Shown piece by piece: positions 7,387 to 15,273 of a stretch of 30,517 nucleotides of DNA. The notes under the pieces were generated by a model, which ran no database searches, had not been told where the DNA came from, and saw only the letters and a program-made list of their open reading frames with translations. The DNA is from JAEZJZ01 sp964450265 (GTDB taxonomy: Bacteria > Bacillota > UBA994 > UBA5500): assembly GCA_964450265.1 (NCBI GenBank), contig CAYVCY010000009.1:1-30517 (forward strand), given 5' to 3'. The translations under genes and the position numbers were made by a program. Positions within the stretch are counted from its first letter, which is position 1, and each line of letters begins with the position of its first letter.

Positions 7387-9246
7387 ATGGCTGCAGCTTT
7401 GCCCAGTTGCGATCACCAGATTGGCACCTTAAAGATACCCCCAGGGGCCAAGAAGATCGTGCTGGTGGGCAACCCCAACTGCGGCAAGTCCGTGTTCTTC
7501 AACGCGTTTACCGGGATGTATATGGATGTCTCCAACTTCCCTGGCACTACAGTGGAGATCACTGCCGCCCCGTTAGGGAAGGATGTGCTGATCGATACCC
7601 CGGGCGTCTATGGCATTTCCAGTTTCAACGACGAGGAGCGGGTTACCCGGGACATTGTGCTGCAAGCGGATGTGGTGGTCAACATCGTCAACGCGGTGCA
7701 TTTGGAGCGGGATCTGTTCTTAACCCAGCAGTTGATCGATTTGGGAATTCCCCTGGTGGTCGCCTTGAACATGATGGACGAGGTCAGTCGCAACGGATTG
7801 GATATAGACTTGCAGGCCCTCTCCCAGGAGCTGGGCGTGCCAGTGATCCCCACAGTGGCCGTCAGCGGCAAGGGCATCAAAGAGCTGAAGCAGCATATTC
7901 CGTTGGCCAGTGTGGGCCGGGCCCATCCGGCGGTCACAAAGAAGCTGGATCAGCAGGTTTTACCGACGGAAGACCGTCGCCAAGCTCTGCTGCTGCTGGA
8001 GGACGATCAGGATACCCTGGATCTGCTGCAGCTGCCACCCACCGGCCAAAGGGATGCAATCTATGGTCAGCGGAGGGAAAGGGTGAACGCTATCGTTTCC
8101 CGCGTGCTGCAGCAGACCGATAAAGGTGCCTCCTTCGGAGTGATCCTCGGTCGCCTGATGGTGCGCCCGTGGACGGGAGTCCCCCTGTTATTGCTCACCC
8201 TGGGGGGGATGTATTGGGTCTTGGGCATTTTGATCGCCGACCGGGTGGTGGGAATCACCGAGGAAGTGATCATGCAGGGCCTGTATGAGCCCTTTGTGCG
8301 CAACCTGATTGGAGGCTGGATCGATCCCGCCAGCATCTTGGGGCGCATCTTGATCGGCGAGTTCGGCGTACTGACCATGACTGTTACCTATGTATTGGGT
8401 TTGCTTCTACCCCTGGTGCTTGGCTTCTATCTGTTGCTTTCCGTTATGGAGGATTCCGGATACTTGCCCCGGGTGGCGGTGCTGGTGGATAAAGCGCTGA
8501 ACAAGATCGGTCTCAACGGTCGCGCCGTAATTCCGCTGATCCTGGGCTTTGGCTGCGTTACGATGGCGACCATCACCACTCGACTGCTGGGGTCAAAGCG
8601 CGAGCGCATGATCGCTATCGCTCTGTTGGCGCTGACCATTCCCTGTTCAGCGCAGTTGGGCGTGATCACCGGGATGATCGCTCCTTTAGGATGGCGATAT
8701 ATCAGCATCTATCTGGTCACAATCTTGGCAGTATTCGCCATTGTCGGCACTTTGCTGAACAAGGTATTGCCCGGGAAATCGACTGACCTGTTCATCGATC
8801 TGCCGCCCATTCGCTGGCCGCAGGCAGGCAACGTACTGAAGAAGACGTTGAACAAGTCGTACATGTTCATTTTGGAGGCTGCCCCCCTGTTCGCCTTGGG
8901 TGCGTTGTTGATCAGTGCATTGGAGATCTCCGGGTTGCTCACCTCTCTACAGAACGTATTCGCGCCGGTTACCGTCGGCCTGCTCAAGCTACCCAAAGAG
9001 GCCGCAGTGGCTTTCATCATGGGCATTGTCCGTCGCGACTTCGGCGCCGCCGGATTGGCATCGCTGCCGCTGAGCGCCGGGCAGGTCTTGGTGGCCATGG
9101 TCACCATCACCATGTTCGTCCCCTGCATCGCCTCGGTGCTGGTGATCTTTAAGGAGCGCAACTGGAAGGAATCTCTGCTACTTTGGCTCAGCTCTTTTCT
9201 GGCGGCCTTCTTGGTCGGGGGAGTAGTCGCCCAATTCGTCCTCTAG
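7387..9246 (+). CDS. feoB: Ferrous iron transporter FeoB
   Basis: A 619-residue membrane protein with an N-terminal G domain. G1 is GNPNCGKS (28-35), the switch region is FPGTT (51-55), G3 is DTPGVYG (70-76) and G4 is NMMD (128-131). A cytosolic helical spacer follows, with VIPTVAVSGKGIKEL as the G5-like region. Then come hydrophobic segments with the Gate motifs, and the highly conserved IVRRDFGAAGL near residues 547-557. FeoB moves Fe(II) across the cytoplasmic membrane, typically under anoxic or acid conditions. It is somewhat shorter than many FeoB proteins (about 650-770 residues). It is preceded by GAGGAGG and is co-transcribed with feoA. Confidence 0.96.
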   Translation: MAAALPSCDHQIGTLKIPPGAKKIVLVGNPNCGKSVFFNAFTGMYMDVSNFPGTTVEITAAPLGKDVLIDTPGVYGISSFNDEERVTRDIVLQADVVVNIVNAVHLERDLFLTQQLIDLGIPLVVALNMMDEVSRNGLDIDLQALSQELGVPVIPTVAVSGKGIKELKQHIPLASVGRAHPAVTKKLDQQVLPTEDRRQALLLLEDDQDTLDLLQLPPTGQRDAIYGQRRERVNAIVSRVLQQTDKGASFGVILGRLMVRPWTGVPLLLLTLGGMYWVLGILIADRVVGITEEVIMQGLYEPFVRNLIGGWIDPASILGRILIGEFGVLTMTVTYVLGLLLPLVLGFYLLLSVMEDSGYLPRVAVLVDKALNKIGLNGRAVIPLILGFGCVTMATITTRLLGSKRERMIAIALLALTIPCSAQLGVITGMIAPLGWRYISIYLVTILAVFAIVGTLLNKVLPGKSTDLFIDLPPIRWPQAGNVLKKTLNKSYMFILEAAPLFALGALLISALEISGLLTSLQNVFAPVTVGLLKLPKEAAVAFIMGIVRRDFGAAGLASLPLSAGQVLVAMVTITMFVPCIASVLVIFKERNWKESLLLWLSSFLAAFLVGGVVAQFVL

Positions 9247-9308
9247 TCAGCCACGGCGACGGTGGTCTGGTAGGTTGTTACTATACTTGGTAGAGGAAGG
9301 TGAAGCAG

Positions 9309-9476
9309 ATGTCGGCAGCAAGTAACGATCAGAATCGCTGTCCTGCATGCGGTATGACCGTCAAGGCAGGAACGGTGCGCTGCCCCCGCTGCAACCAACT
9401 GCTGTTGACGCAGTTGCAGTGCCAGGGCAGTTGTCGCACCTGTGCCAGCAAGTGTCCGCTATCTGAAAGGCGGTAG
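9309..9476 (+). CDS. Small eight-cysteine protein at the end of the feo operon
   Basis: A 55-residue ORF with a good ribosome site (GAGGAAGGTGA, about 6 bases before ATG 9309), 62 bases after feoB on the same strand. Cysteines fall at 11, 14, 25 and 28 (two CxxC pairs, zinc-ribbon-like) and at 38, 42, 45 and 49, a symmetric CX3CX2CX3C set. It has no membrane segment, so it is not the known FeoB-associated Cys-rich membrane protein, and it does not resemble the winged-helix FeoC. It probably binds zinc or an iron-sulfur cluster. A role as a metallo-regulatory or iron-handling partner of FeoB is inferred only from position. A hairpin at 9527-9561 follows, consistent with the operon ending here. 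Confidence 0.7.
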   Translation: MSAASNDQNRCPACGMTVKAGTVRCPRCNQLLLTQLQCQGSCRTCASKCPLSERR

Positions 9477-9866
9477 GTGATGTCCAGCGATCTTAGGTGG
9501 AATATGTTGTCACCGATGCCTTGATTAAGAAGCTTTCCAGCGTTCTCGTGGAAAGCTTCTTGTCATGCGCATGAACGATAGCCTCTCTTAACAATGGCTG
9601 TTTTTCGGAGTAAACTAAGGGCGAGAGGTTTATGTAATAGGCTCGAGGAGGGATTTTGCAGGGGACAATCCAAGTTGTTCGATCCATGACTCTTTGATCT
9701 TTAATGTGACCCTATCTTAGAAATCAGATGTGACCTAAGGAAAGAACATCGCTACTGGTAACCTGACATGACTATTGATTCTGCATCGGCCCTTTAGCAA
9801 GAGACGGATTCTTCCAAACAAACAGAGAAGCTGCCCTGTGGTGCCAGTAAAGAAGGAGGTAGTGGA
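9477..9866. other. Intergenic region between the feo operon and the glutamate synthase-like gene
   Basis: Apart from the hairpin at 9527-9561 and the ribosome site of the next gene, I see no supported feature. A reverse-strand frame of 64 codons (9687-9493) starts with ATG but lacks a ribosome site and resembles no family I recognise. TGTGACC occurs twice (near 9702 and 9729), without a clear operator or promoter. Confidence 0.5.
9527..9561 (+). terminator. Hairpin after the feo operon
   Basis: AAGAAGCTTTCCA pairs with TGGAAAGCTTCTT over a 9-base loop, a perfect 13-bp stem. There is no long T-tract after it, so it may be a terminator or an RNA-stabilising hairpin. Confidence 0.5.
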
Positions 9867-11393
9867 ATGTCATATCAGACGCCTTTGTCATCTTCATTTA
9901 ATAACACCAGAAACCGCAGCTCACGCCTTTCCCCACAATCGGGAATGTGTTCCATGTGTACTGAGGATTGCGCAGGAACCTGCGAAATTGCACTAGCAGC
10001 TGTGCTGGGAGCGCAAACCGTTTATCCCACCACCACAGGTGCCAACCAGATCGCCTCCGAAAAGGATTACCCGATTGACTTCTCGCACTTCAATATCAAC
10101 GGACGCGCCTTCGGTGCTCAAGGTGCCCATGAAGACTATGCCGATGCCACGATTTTTAACGTTTCACTCGGGCGCACCTTTGGTGCTGCAAACCCGGTGC
10201 AGATGGAACTGCCGATAATTCTCCCCGCGCTGATTAAACTCAATTGGGAGGATTATTTTGCCGGCGCGGCAATGGCTGGGGTATGCTGCGTAATTGGAGA
10301 AGATGCCAAGAGCAAGGACCCAGATTTGGAGATGAAGGCAGGAAGAATCACCAACTTCCCGATGCTAGAGAAAATCACTGATTCATTTTCCAGATATGAC
10401 CGGGGTTTTGGCCAAATTATCCTCCAGTGCAATGTTGAAGACGATATGGTTCAGCTTCCTGAATACGCCTTGTCCCATGGGGTTAAAGCGATAGAGTTCA
10501 AATTTGGTCAGTCCGCAAAGGGGACTCAACCGGTCAATAGGTTAGGAAGTATTGAAGAGGCCTTGAAGAAACAGGCCCTGGGCGATCTGGTTCATCCTGA
10601 TCCATCTGATTCAGAAGTCAAGAAAGCTTATGCAGACGGAACCTGCCCAAACTTCTATGCCTACGGAAGGCTTCCACTCTGGGACGAAACACATATGGTA
10701 TCCAGGATTGCGCAAGTTCGAGACCTGGGCGCCAAGAACATATATTTTAAGATGGCGGGCTTCAACCCTGCGGACTTGGATCGGGTCTTGCGCATGGCTT
10801 CAACCGCTGAAGTCGATATGGTGACATTCGACGGTGCCGGCGGTGGCAGCGGTTACAGCCCATGCAAGATGATGAACGAATGGGGACTACCAACAATCTG
10901 CATGGAAGAGGCCGTCGTGCGCAGTGCCAGACAGCTAAAGGCTGAGGGGAAGTATGTTCCTGCGATAGCCATTACGGGTGGACTTGCCTCGGAAGATCAC
11001 GTCTTCAAGGCTCTGGCGTATGGGGATGGATTTGTGACAGCAGTCGGCCTTTGTCGTGCTAGTATGGCAGCAGCTATGAGTGCAAAGACAATAGGCTCTA
11101 TGATCAAGAATGGGAACACTCCTCAGCTATTCCAAAAGTACGGAGATACCATTGAAGCTGTTTTTGCGGACTTGCCTGACTTGCGCGCACGATACGGTAA
11201 GGCAGCGAACAGTTTCCCTCCTGGCGCGATAGGCGTTTTCTCATACTTGAACAAAATCGCCTTTGGACTGAGGCATTTTGCTGCGCTCAATCGTAAGTTT
11301 GATATCGATCTGTTCGACCGAAGTGATCTAATTCCCTTGACTAACGCGGCGAAAGATCTCATTCTAGGAAAGTGGTTTGATCACATCGGCTGA
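9867..11393 (+). CDS. Standalone FMN-binding glutamate synthase-like protein with N-terminal cysteine motif
   Basis: A 508-residue protein matching the central FMN/synthase domain of glutamate synthase (Glu_synthase family). Key blocks are the FDGAGGGSGYSP phosphate-binding loop near residues 322-333 and TGGLASEDHVFKALAYGDGF near 370-389. There is no class II amidotransferase domain and no C-terminal GXGXG domain. Near the N-terminus four cysteines form C28-X2-C31-X3-C35-X3-C39, which could hold an Fe-S cluster, unlike the 3Fe-4S motif placed after the FMN site in classical GltB. Related FMN domains also occur in methylamine-glutamate N-methyltransferase, so the amino donor is uncertain. ATG 9867 has GAAGGAGGT upstream. 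It seems to be transcribed alone, with a terminator at 11436-11470. Confidence 0.85.
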   Translation: MSYQTPLSSSFNNTRNRSSRLSPQSGMCSMCTEDCAGTCEIALAAVLGAQTVYPTTTGANQIASEKDYPIDFSHFNINGRAFGAQGAHEDYADATIFNVSLGRTFGAANPVQMELPIILPALIKLNWEDYFAGAAMAGVCCVIGEDAKSKDPDLEMKAGRITNFPMLEKITDSFSRYDRGFGQIILQCNVEDDMVQLPEYALSHGVKAIEFKFGQSAKGTQPVNRLGSIEEALKKQALGDLVHPDPSDSEVKKAYADGTCPNFYAYGRLPLWDETHMVSRIAQVRDLGAKNIYFKMAGFNPADLDRVLRMASTAEVDMVTFDGAGGGSGYSPCKMMNEWGLPTICMEEAVVRSARQLKAEGKYVPAIAITGGLASEDHVFKALAYGDGFVTAVGLCRASMAAAMSAKTIGSMIKNGNTPQLFQKYGDTIEAVFADLPDLRARYGKAANSFPPGAIGVFSYLNKIAFGLRHFAALNRKFDIDLFDRSDLIPLTNAAKDLILGKWFDHIG

Positions 11394-11435
11394 GATCTTC
11401 TCCAAGAAATGAAAACAACCCCAAAAACTGAAATC

Positions 11436-11470
11436 ATAAGGCTTCCTGGATTCTTCCTACGAAGCCTTAT
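11436..11470 (+). terminator. Terminator after the glutamate synthase-like gene
   Basis: ATAAGGCTTC pairs with GAAGCCTTAT over a 15-base loop, followed by ATTATTGCTATT. It begins about 43 bases after the stop. Confidence 0.6.
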
Positions 11471-11788
11471 ATTATTGCTATTGAGTGATGAAGATCCTAG
11501 GTACAACCAGGCAGCCCTAGCAGTGCCCCCTCTTAATCGCTAAGGAAGACGACAACCATAAGTCTTGAACACCGAAGGCAAGTTCACGTGAAACAGCTCT
11601 CCGCAGGCGACGGGGCACTTGGCTGGTGAAGTTAAGATACCGCCTATGATACCGATGATAGGGGAGCAATCAACGGACAGAGCCTTCTTGAAGCCATAGA
11701 GTATGTCAGGCAGGTGGCAAAACTAGCGCGAATAGATGGCTAGCGAAATAGGAAATAAGGATGTTAGACAGCTTTAGGGGGGTAAACA
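11471..11788. other. Intergenic region upstream of the amidohydrolase gene
   Basis: No complete gene is visible. On the reverse strand, 11722-11540 is open for 60 codons. It contains SPAKCPVACGELFHVN, which looks like a broken zinc-ribbon turn, but it has no start codon and may be a gene remnant. On the forward strand only the ribosome site AGGGGGG (11776-11782) of the next gene is clear. No riboswitch or tRNA was recognised. Confidence 0.4.
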
Positions 11789-13414
11789 ATGGATAAGCAT
11801 TTGGCCACAACGGTCTTTCAAAACGGCATCGTGATCACCATGGATGCCGCTAATTCCAACGCAGAGGCGGTGGCGATCCGGGACGATGAGATCATCGCGG
11901 TCGGAACCGAGGCTGCTATTGCAGAACTGATCGACGAACAGACTAAGGTTGTCGATCTACAGGGCAAGACCTTGATCCCGGGGTTCTATGATGGTCATAG
12001 TCACTGTTTTGGCGCCGGACGCACCAGCCTGTTCCTCGTAGATCTTAACAGCCCGCCAATCGGGCGGATGCTCTCCATCGCAGATTATATCGCGGCATTG
12101 CAGAAGAAGGCGAGAGAGACTGCGCCTGAAAGGTGGCTACAAGGCCGCGGGTACGACGACAGTTTAGTTTCGGAGAAACGACATCCTACCAAGGCGGATC
12201 TAGATAGAGTGTCTAGCCAACACCCGATGTTTATTGTCCATATTACCGGTCATTTTGGAGTGGCTAACAGCAAAGCGCTAGAGATTGCTGGGATTACCCG
12301 GGACACCATCGCTCCCACCGGGGGAGTGATCCGCAAGGATCCGATTACCGGCGAGCCTAACGGCGTACTGGAGGAGACAGCGATGGGCTTGGTGCGAAGT
12401 CATATTCCGCCCTTGACCAAAGAACAGATCGCAGAGGCGATAATTCATGGCGGCACCATCTATGCCAAGAGCGGAGTGACTACGGCTAATGAGGGCAGCA
12501 GCAATACCTTAAGTAGATTAAGCGACTATCAGGAGGCGGTCGCTTCCGGTCGCATGCCCATCAGAACTGTGATTTGGTTCAGTCGCAATGACGCAGAAGC
12601 GGCGCATCGACTGCCGCTCGAGACAAAAATGATCACCCTGGGTGGCGTAAAAGCCTTTCAAGATGGCTCGATCCAGGGCTATACCGGATATTTGAGCAAG
12701 CCTTATCACATCCCCCTAGGAGGAGATCCTGCCTATCGCGGCTATCCGCGAAGGCAACGGGAAGAGCTGATTGAGATAGTCAAGAAGGCCCACAACGCTG
12801 GTCTTCAAGTGATGATTCACGGTAATGGAGACGCCGCTATTGACGATATTCTAGTAGCATTCAGGGAAGCGCAGAAGGATAATCCACGCCCCGATCCGAG
12901 GCATGTAGCTATTCACGCCCAGATGGCACGGGAAGACCAACTGGATGAAATGCTGGAGTTGGGAGTGATCCCTTCTTTCTATGTCTTGCACACTTACTAC
13001 TGGGGTGATCGCCATCGGGATGTTTTCATGGGGCCTGAACGGGCTTTCCGGATGAGCCCTTGCCAATCGGCCGCGAAGCGGGGCATGCGCTTCACTCTGC
13101 ATTGTGATACTCCGGTAGTGCCTCAAACGCCGCTGCTCTTGATCTGGTCAGCCGTAAACCGGGTATCGACCGGTGGTAGCGAGATCGGGTCGGAGCAGCG
13201 TGTGTCGCCTGTGGATGCCTTAAGGGCATGTACCATCAACTGCGCTTACCAGAACTTTGAGGAAAACGCTAAAGGCTCCATTGAGGGAGGAAAGCTGGCT
13301 GATCTGGTGGTGCTTTCCGACAACCCTCTTACTTGCGATCCGATGGCCATCAAGGACATTCAAGTATTGGAGACTATCGTCGGCGGTAAGACGGTGTACA
13401 AGCTGGAGGAGTAA
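11789..13414 (+). CDS. Amidohydrolase family protein (YtcJ-like, Amidohydro_3)
   Basis: A 541-residue metal-dependent hydrolase. The N-terminal beta-sandwich (NGIVITMDAANSNAEAVAIRDDEIIAVG) leads to LIPGFYDGHSH, whose H70-x-H72 begins the TIM-barrel metal site. Further metal or catalytic candidates are H in VMIHGNGDAAID, H in HVAIHAQMA, and D in LHCDTPVVPQTPL. The C-terminus returns to the sandwich with GSIEGGKLADLVVLSDNPL. This layout is that of YtcJ and N-substituted formamide deformylase. The substrate cannot be read from sequence; amide or formamide hydrolysis is a reasonable guess, with an acetamidase family gene nearby on the other strand. The ribosome site AGGGGGG is 6 bases before the ATG. 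Confidence 0.88.
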   Translation: MDKHLATTVFQNGIVITMDAANSNAEAVAIRDDEIIAVGTEAAIAELIDEQTKVVDLQGKTLIPGFYDGHSHCFGAGRTSLFLVDLNSPPIGRMLSIADYIAALQKKARETAPERWLQGRGYDDSLVSEKRHPTKADLDRVSSQHPMFIVHITGHFGVANSKALEIAGITRDTIAPTGGVIRKDPITGEPNGVLEETAMGLVRSHIPPLTKEQIAEAIIHGGTIYAKSGVTTANEGSSNTLSRLSDYQEAVASGRMPIRTVIWFSRNDAEAAHRLPLETKMITLGGVKAFQDGSIQGYTGYLSKPYHIPLGGDPAYRGYPRRQREELIEIVKKAHNAGLQVMIHGNGDAAIDDILVAFREAQKDNPRPDPRHVAIHAQMAREDQLDEMLELGVIPSFYVLHTYYWGDRHRDVFMGPERAFRMSPCQSAAKRGMRFTLHCDTPVVPQTPLLLIWSAVNRVSTGGSEIGSEQRVSPVDALRACTINCAYQNFEENAKGSIEGGKLADLVVLSDNPLTCDPMAIKDIQVLETIVGGKTVYKLEE

Positions 13415-13623
13415 ATCGGCAAGTATCTCAGGCTCGCCGCCACGCGCGACATCTATATCACCAAGAACGGAAAAAGATCGCCAAGCTGACAGGCGAGAAC
13501 ACCGATAAAGTTGCGCTGCTTGATAGCCTTGCAGGCATTATTTCTGATCAGAATGTGACGCTAGACGCTATCAAGAGCGATCGTTTGGAAGCATTCCGGC
13601 GATTACGCCAGATGACTTCTTGA
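13415..13623 (+). pseudogene. Remnant of a Phd/YefM-type antitoxin gene (N-terminus missing, frameshifted)
   Basis: Directly after the amidohydrolase stop the same frame reads IGKYLRLAATRDIYITKNGK, typical of Phd/YefM antitoxins. It then runs into a stop. Shifting frame in the AAAAA run near 13470 (one base lost) restores IAKLTGENTDKVALLDSLAG and a tail ending RLRQMTS before TGA 13621. The first 15-20 residues and any start codon are absent, and no toxin gene follows. It is therefore a decayed, truncated antitoxin rather than a working system. Family recognition rests on the YITKNGK-IAKLT strand and the LLDSLAGII linker. Confidence 0.7.
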
Positions 13624-13652
13624 GACCATAGTTTAGTTAGGCGGTAATCAAG

Positions 13653-13684
13653 AAGGCCTTCCGGTCATGTTCCGGAAGGCCTTT
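13653..13684. terminator. Strong hairpin terminator
   Basis: AAGGCCTTCCGG pairs with CCGGAAGGCCTT over a 7-base loop, a perfect 12-bp stem with a short T stretch. It lies between the antitoxin remnant (+) and the MATE gene (-), and could serve transcripts from either side. Confidence 0.65.
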
Positions 13685-13740
13685 AGTAAGCCAATGCTAG
13701 CCCCAGTTAGCAGGCACACAGTGTTGTCTCAGTGGCCGGT

Positions 13741-13810
13741 CTCAGACTGGAGGCGAGTCTCGGCCCTCTCGCGGAGGGGGCTGTCACGAAGTGACTGGGG
13801 GAGTCTCAGG
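13741..13810. repeat. REP-like hairpin cluster at the MATE 3' end
   Basis: Contains CCCTC/GAGGG (13764-13778) and GTCAC-GAA-GTGAC (13783-13795), framed by GAGTCTC-like motifs at 13755 and 13801. The sequence around the CACGAAGTGA loop resembles dispersed hairpin repeats common in Bacillota genomes. Only one copy is present here, so its repeat status is inferred. The last codons of the MATE gene run into it. Confidence 0.35.
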
Positions 13811-15194
13811 CGGAAACGCCTATGCGGAGGGCTGCTGCCGATTCATCAGCCACGGGTATCCGCCGCTCATAAAGCGTATACCAGACGAACATGGACGTGC
13901 CACGCAATGCCGCGGACACAGTGATGCCGATCCAAATCCCGTTTAGGCCCATCCACTGCATGAATGACCAGCAGAGCAGTGGGCGCAGCAGGTTAGAGGC
14001 AATGCTGCAAACGCTAGGAGGCAAGGTTTCTCCAATTCCACGGAAGACTCCGGCACAGGCACCTTCCAAGGCCATGAACAGCTGGGAAATGGCCAGGATC
14101 CGGAGGTAAGTGACCCCCATGCCAACAATTTCTACCGGTTCTCGCAGGAACAGCGAGAACAAGAACCTCCCCCCCAGCACCAAAATCCCGGTCACCAAAA
14201 GTTCCCAAGCGAGCAGCACCAGCAGCGAAATCCGGTAACCTTGCCGGATGCGCTGCCATTTGCGGGCACCGTAATTCTGGCCTACAAAAGCGGTGACCGC
14301 GGAGGCAAAGCCCCCGCCAACCAGCCAAGACAGCGATTCGATCTGGCTCCCCACCCGCTGCACCGCCACGGCTGTTTCACCGTACGAGGCGGACACCATG
14401 GCCGTAACCACCATGGCCAGCGCTGTGAAAGCGGCGCTTTCCACCGCTATCGGGAGGCTCCAACGGGTGATTTCCCGTGCTTTTTCCCAGTTTATCCGTC
14501 CAAGGATACTGAAGCGAACAAAAGGACGCTCAGGATGGCGTTTGGCCAGCCAAACAAATAAGAACAAGACTACCCCTTGGGCGGTTACTGTAGCAATCGC
14601 GGCCCCGGTTACCCCCCAGCCAAATACCAAGATCATCAGCGGATCCAGAATCATATTCACTACCAGCCCTACCGCGTTAGCCAAAAAGCTAAGGCGGGAA
14701 TTGCCTGCCCCGTTGAACGCCCCGGTGATTGCAGCGGAAAGATAGGTGAGGGGGATACCGAAGGCCACGATGCGTAGGTAAGTGCTAGCGCTACCAAACA
14801 CAACCGGGTCATTAACTCGTAGCAGGGAGATAAGTGGCCCAGCGAATGCCAGCAAGATGGCACCGTATAGGACTCCCAGAATGAGCGCAATACGAGTGGA
14901 ATTCTGAGCATACCCTTGTGCAGTCTCGACATCGCCCCGGCCCAGATTCTGCGAGGTGCCGATCTCCGAACCCATGCGGCCCATCATCATCAGAGACGCG
15001 CCAAACCATAGGAACATCCCGGCCAGGCCGCTGGATGCTACCGCCGTAACCGAATTGGCTGTGCGCCCCAACCAGAACATGTCAGTCAGGTTATAGGCCA
15101 TCTGCATCAGCTGCGTACCCATAATCGGCACCGCCACCAATAGCAGCTTTTTCAGGATTCCCCCCTGAGTTAAATCATAAGCGTTTGTTTTCAT
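13806..15194 (-). CDS. MATE family efflux transporter
   Basis: A 462-residue polytopic protein with about 12 hydrophobic segments. It begins MKTNAYDLTQGGILKKLLLV, then IMGTQLMQMAYNLTDMFWLG, the hallmark first helix of MATE (NorM/DinF) exporters. The matching helix of the second half is also present (WSLPIAVESAAFTALAMVVT). Such proteins export cationic drugs or metabolites using Na+ or H+ gradients. It lies 79 bases downstream of the acetamidase family gene on the same strand and may share its transcript. The ribosome site before ATG 15194 is weak. The C-terminal GVSA and stop fall in a hairpin-rich repeat. Substrate unknown. Confidence 0.92.
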   Translation of the reverse strand: MKTNAYDLTQGGILKKLLLVAVPIMGTQLMQMAYNLTDMFWLGRTANSVTAVASSGLAGMFLWFGASLMMMGRMGSEIGTSQNLGRGDVETAQGYAQNSTRIALILGVLYGAILLAFAGPLISLLRVNDPVVFGSASTYLRIVAFGIPLTYLSAAITGAFNGAGNSRLSFLANAVGLVVNMILDPLMILVFGWGVTGAAIATVTAQGVVLFLFVWLAKRHPERPFVRFSILGRINWEKAREITRWSLPIAVESAAFTALAMVVTAMVSASYGETAVAVQRVGSQIESLSWLVGGGFASAVTAFVGQNYGARKWQRIRQGYRISLLVLLAWELLVTGILVLGGRFLFSLFLREPVEIVGMGVTYLRILAISQLFMALEGACAGVFRGIGETLPPSVCSIASNLLRPLLCWSFMQWMGLNGIWIGITVSAALRGTSMFVWYTLYERRIPVADESAAALRIGVSA

Positions 15195-15273
15195 CTTTCT
15201 GCCCCGTTTTCTTTAGCGTTGCTTCTAAGTATGGGGGGCTGTAAGAAACCTGTCAAGCTAGAGGCCACGCTCC

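Noticed and set aside
7305..8123. 272-codon forward frame overlapping feoA and feoB
   Set aside because: Out of frame with feoB, low complexity, rich in Gly/Arg; a shadow of the G domain coding sequence.
9493..9687. 64-codon reverse-strand frame between the feo operon and the glutamate synthase-like gene
   Set aside because: No ribosome site, no recognisable family, and it overlaps the terminator-like hairpin; treated as chance.
13415..13623. Functional toxin-antitoxin system
   Set aside because: Antitoxin start missing, frame broken, and no toxin gene in the following sequence.
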